Shown one piece after another: positions 62,091-64,000 of a DNA stretch of 64,000 bases (position 1 is its first letter; every line of letters starts with the position of its first letter). Below the pieces are notes generated by a model. That model saw nothing but the letters and a program-made list of their open reading frames with translations, searched no databases and was not told the DNA's origin. The translations under genes were made by a program, and so were the position numbers. This stretch comes from UMGS1370 sp046957575 (lineage in GTDB: Bacteria; Bacillota; Clostridia; Lachnospirales; Lachnospiraceae). Where the stretch lies: assembly GCA_046957575.1 (NCBI GenBank), contig JBKUOG010000016.1:1-64000 (forward strand), in the 5' to 3' direction.

Positions 62091-62411
62091 CTATTTGTTT
62101 GCCTTAATCAGCTTAATTGCTGTTTTTAAAACTTTTTCCCCATCCATCATGCCGTAAGCGCCTGCATCAATGACTGCAATGGGAACATTCTTATCCGAAT
62201 ACTTCTCAACTGTATCATTGTACATGTACTTTACCTGAGGTCCCAGCAGAATACAGTCCGGGCAGTCGGTATCAACGATATCGCTCAGTTTGTGATGAGG
62301 ATATGCTGCAACCTTTACCGGAATATTGTGTTCATCTGCCACTGACTGCATCTTGCTTGCCAGCATACTGGTGGACATCCCCGCATTGCAAAACAAATAA
62401 ATCTTTTTCAT
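62091..62411 (-). CDS. PTS lactose/cellobiose-family IIB
   Basis: 106 residues. Phosphocysteine Cys8 in YLFCNAGMSTSMLA, and the IIB fold continues with CILLGPQVKYM. It transfers phosphate from IIA to the sugar in IIC. RBS AAGGAGG; 10 bp before the IIC gene. Confidence 0.94.
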   Translation of the reverse strand: MKKIYLFCNAGMSTSMLASKMQSVADEHNIPVKVAAYPHHKLSDIVDTDCPDCILLGPQVKYMYNDTVEKYSDKNVPIAVIDAGAYGMMDGEKVLKTAIKLIKANK

Positions 62412-62445
62412 TGTATTTACCCTCCTTATTTTAGAATCCCGGCTG

Positions 62446-62769
62446 TTATTTTCCTTCCAGTTCGCGGATCCGTTTATTCATTTTAATATTTTCCTCTGCC
62501 ATCAGGCGTACTGTCTCGGCTGCCATCATCTGGTCTTCGGAATGCATCAGAATGATTCCCACTTCGATTTTCTCACCGCCGGCTTCTTTGGAAATGAGTT
62601 CCATGTGAACCTCATGGCCCTGAGCATAGAAATCATCGCCTTCCTTCATCTTCGCATCGCTGAGTTCGTAATCTCCCTCTGCTGCTGCCCGCATAGCTTC
62701 CACATAGCTGGATTTTGCCATTCCTACTGCGGAAATAATGCGAAAGCAAATCTGTTCTAATCCTTCCAT
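62446..62769 (-). CDS. PTS lactose/cellobiose-family IIA
   Basis: 107 residues of three-helix IIA. The phospho-His lies in LMHSEDQMM, where most relatives have VHAQDHLM, so the second His of the motif is replaced by Gln. Start at the ATG behind GAGGTGG; a GTG three codons earlier overlaps the ribosome site. First gene of the nine-gene operon. Confidence 0.9.
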   Translation of the reverse strand: MEGLEQICFRIISAVGMAKSSYVEAMRAAAEGDYELSDAKMKEGDDFYAQGHEVHMELISKEAGGEKIEVGIILMHSEDQMMAAETVRLMAEENIKMNKRIRELEGK

Positions 62770-62815
62770 TTTTACCACCTCTGCTCACTATTTGTTGATT
62801 TTTTCTATGTTTTTC

Positions 62816-62872
62816 ATTATACCATGAAAAATCCCAGCATTTTGTATATATATTTTCCTAACCATTAGGAAA
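62816..62872 (-). promoter_or_regulatory. PTS operon promoter with upstream palindrome
   Basis: Extended -10 TGGTATAAT on the minus strand (TATAAT at 62816-62821) without a good -35. A perfect inverted repeat TTTCCTAA-CCA-TTAGGAAA lies at 62854-62872, upstream of the -35 position, where an activator would bind. The PRD/EIIA-type regulator ending at 63602 is the likely ligand-responsive activator. Confidence 0.65.
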
Positions 62873-62874
62873 TC

Positions 62875-63024
62875 GTAACCATTCAGCCATGCATCTTCTT
62901 GCCCGTCTGCAACGGACAAGAAGCGTCTGGCGTTCGCCCTATGAAGATTCAGACAGAAAAACTCTTATGAAAACAAGCTTTCACGCTTTTTCCCGTCTGA
63001 ATCTTCGCATGGCTGAACTGTTAC
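62875..63024. repeat. 150-bp three-stem element with 18-bp inverted ends
   Basis: Ends GTAACCATTCAGCCATGC (62875-62892) and GCATGGCTGAACTGTTAC (63007-63024) are inverted repeats matching at 16 of 18. Inside are hairpin 1 (CTTCTTGCCCGT 62895-62906 with 62912-62923) and hairpin 2 (GAAGATTCAGAC 62943-62954 with 62995-63006, perfect). The plan equals that at 28344-28494, but the inner stems have different sequences. It could be a MITE-like element or a structured RNA. Confidence 0.75.
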
Positions 63025-63030
63025 AGGAAA

Positions 63031-63567
63031 TCACTCATCGAAAACCACCAGTGTGTTTCCTATCCGATCATGAATAGCCCTGTGATCGCCCGGCAATGTC
63101 AAGATGGCGGAAAGAACGCTTACTGCCAATCCCAGATACATAAGAGGCTTAACCAAGTCCATCCCGAATGCGATAGTTGCTGTCTGATGCCACAGAGCGC
63201 TGGCAGTCACAAGTCCTCCTTCCACTACCATAATGCCCAAAATCTGGCGCAGTATTAATTTTGTGAATGGGACTTCTCCCCCGTCTGCCGAAACCATCTT
63301 GATTTTACAGATCCGCTTTCCCGGAGTCTGTCCCCTCCATACAAAGGCCGGAATTAAAGCAAAATACGCTATGGCTGCCGCTGTTCCCGCCATTCCTGCC
63401 CAAAGACCATATGGATGCGGAAAAGACAGGATATTCTGGTTTTTCACTGTGTTAAATAATCTCATAGAAATCAGGGAAACCGGAAGCGCTGCCGCCAGGC
63501 CTCCCACATACCAGTCTATAAGATATGCGCCAAACCGGCGGCCTAATGAAGCAATTTTTCTGTCCAT
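63031..63567 (-). CDS. RDD family membrane protein
   Basis: 178 residues. RDD domain: RRFGAYLIDWYVGGLAAALP carries the conserved Arg and Asp, GQTPGKRICKIKMVSADG the second signature, and the third Asp is in DRIGNTLVVFDE. Four membrane segments. Function unknown, often assigned to transport. The internal ATG is chosen because GGAG is only one base from the first. Stop codon lies 6 bp from the 62875-63024 element. Confidence 0.85.
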   Translation of the reverse strand: MDRKIASLGRRFGAYLIDWYVGGLAAALPVSLISMRLFNTVKNQNILSFPHPYGLWAGMAGTAAAIAYFALIPAFVWRGQTPGKRICKIKMVSADGGEVPFTKLILRQILGIMVVEGGLVTASALWHQTATIAFGMDLVKPLMYLGLAVSVLSAILTLPGDHRAIHDRIGNTLVVFDE

Positions 63568-63601
63568 TTTTATCATTCTCCTTTTCTCATTGCATTCTTA
63601 T

Positions 63602-64000
63602 TTATTCGATATCGCAAATCTTTTTAAATTCTTCATAATCCCTGGCCTGAACTAGCTTTTCAAAAGTTCTGCTGTCTGTTACCAGGTTGCAGAGCCAGTC
63701 AAAAAATACCTGCAAAAGTCGGTTGTCCGTCTCTTTGATTGCAAGAAGAATCACCAGACGAACAGGAAAATTTCCCCATTTAACCGGTTCTTTTAAAATA
63801 AGAATTGAAATACAGGACTGCCCCTCTGAAATCTTTGTGGCATGGGGAACCGCAAATCCATGGACAAAAGAGGTAGATGCCATAGCCTCTCTGCGAAACA
63901 CCCGATCTCTGAAATTTTCCCTGCTCAATCCCTTTTCGTACAGGTCACTGCAGAGGTAATCAATGATATCTTCTCTTGTTTTGAGAGAATCGCTGATGTG
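63602..64000 (-). CDS. PTS EIIA (fructose/mannitol-type) domain, C-terminal end of a probable PRD regulator; runs off the window
   Basis: The frame is open to the window edge, so the N-terminus is missing (at least 132 residues present). It matches a type-2 EIIA domain: FRDRVFRREAMASTSF, the phospho-His in HGFAVPHATK, and SILILKEPVKWG. Such domains close BglG/LicR/MtlR-type PRD activators or stand alone in PTS operons. Adjacency to a lactose-class PTS that has its own IIA favours a regulator (inference). Confidence 0.8.
   Translation of the reverse strand, partial: HISDSLKTREDIIDYLCSDLYEKGLSRENFRDRVFRREAMASTSFVHGFAVPHATKISEGQSCISILILKEPVKWGNFPVRLVILLAIKETDNRLLQVFFDWLCNLVTDSRTFEKLVQARDYEEFKKICDIE

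Overview
The window looks like a chromosome segment of an anaerobic, spore-forming gut Firmicute, most likely a Lachnospiraceae member (inference). Pointers are two SpoVT-type sporulation regulators, a SipL-like spore morphogenesis protein, YtvI, YesM/YesN-type regulators with CUT1 and LplABC-type sugar ABC transporters, a superoxide reductase, and many pectin, uronate and amino-sugar genes. No rRNA, tRNA, CRISPR array, transposase or phage gene was recognised.

Layout. (1) 1-480: a Cu/Zn-SOD-like frame with no proper start. (2) 539-17119: two 93%-identical spoVT paralogues, both on the minus strand, bracket about 15.5 kb of accessory genes. These are an AT-richer glycan locus (sulfatase, GH28, an unrecognised small protein, ABC importer, YesM/YesN pair) and a D-amino-acid module (D-aminoacylase, GntP/DsdX permease, D-serine dehydratase) with a divergent XRE-cupin regulator. 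(3) 17.2-20.1 kb: a gene fragment, a LytTR/DUF3021 pair and tagaturonate reductase with a clear promoter and cre-like sites. (4) 20.1-28.0 kb: a housekeeping run of phosphoesterase, HAD phosphatase, xpt, trigger-factor-like lipoprotein, M18 peptidase, dtd, small alarmone synthetase and S1 protein. (5) 28.1-37.8 kb: housekeeping and sporulation genes bracketed by two inverted copies of a 230-bp hairpin-rich repeat. (6) 37.9-55 kb: a chemoreceptor and a polysaccharide-utilisation locus (AraC-type regulator, LplABC-like importer, GH88, DUF2264, GH30 with an in-frame amber codon, an uncharacterised 586-residue protein, GH3, PrcB-like lipoprotein). (7) 55.2-64 kb: a nine-gene operon of a chitobiose/cellobiose-class PTS (IIA, IIB, IIC), half a GrdB, glycosylasparaginase, M20 peptidase, CutC, YitT and MupG. 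Upstream lie an RDD protein and the end of a PRD-type regulator.

How it fits together. Three sugar loci each carry their own importer and regulator. Cytoplasmic enzymes then release monosaccharides, and uxaB fits galacturonate catabolism downstream of pectin breakdown. The PTS operon most plausibly salvages an amino-sugar conjugate such as a muropeptide or glycoasparagine. The D-amino-acid module would deacylate and deaminate D-serine-like substrates.

The non-coding DNA is unusually structured. Besides ordinary terminators it holds an inverted pair of 230-bp repeats and two 134-151-bp elements. Those two share a closing stem (TCAGCCATGC/GCATGGCTGA) around two hairpins whose stems differ in sequence but not in pairing. 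Coordinates use the start codon best supported by a ribosome binding site.
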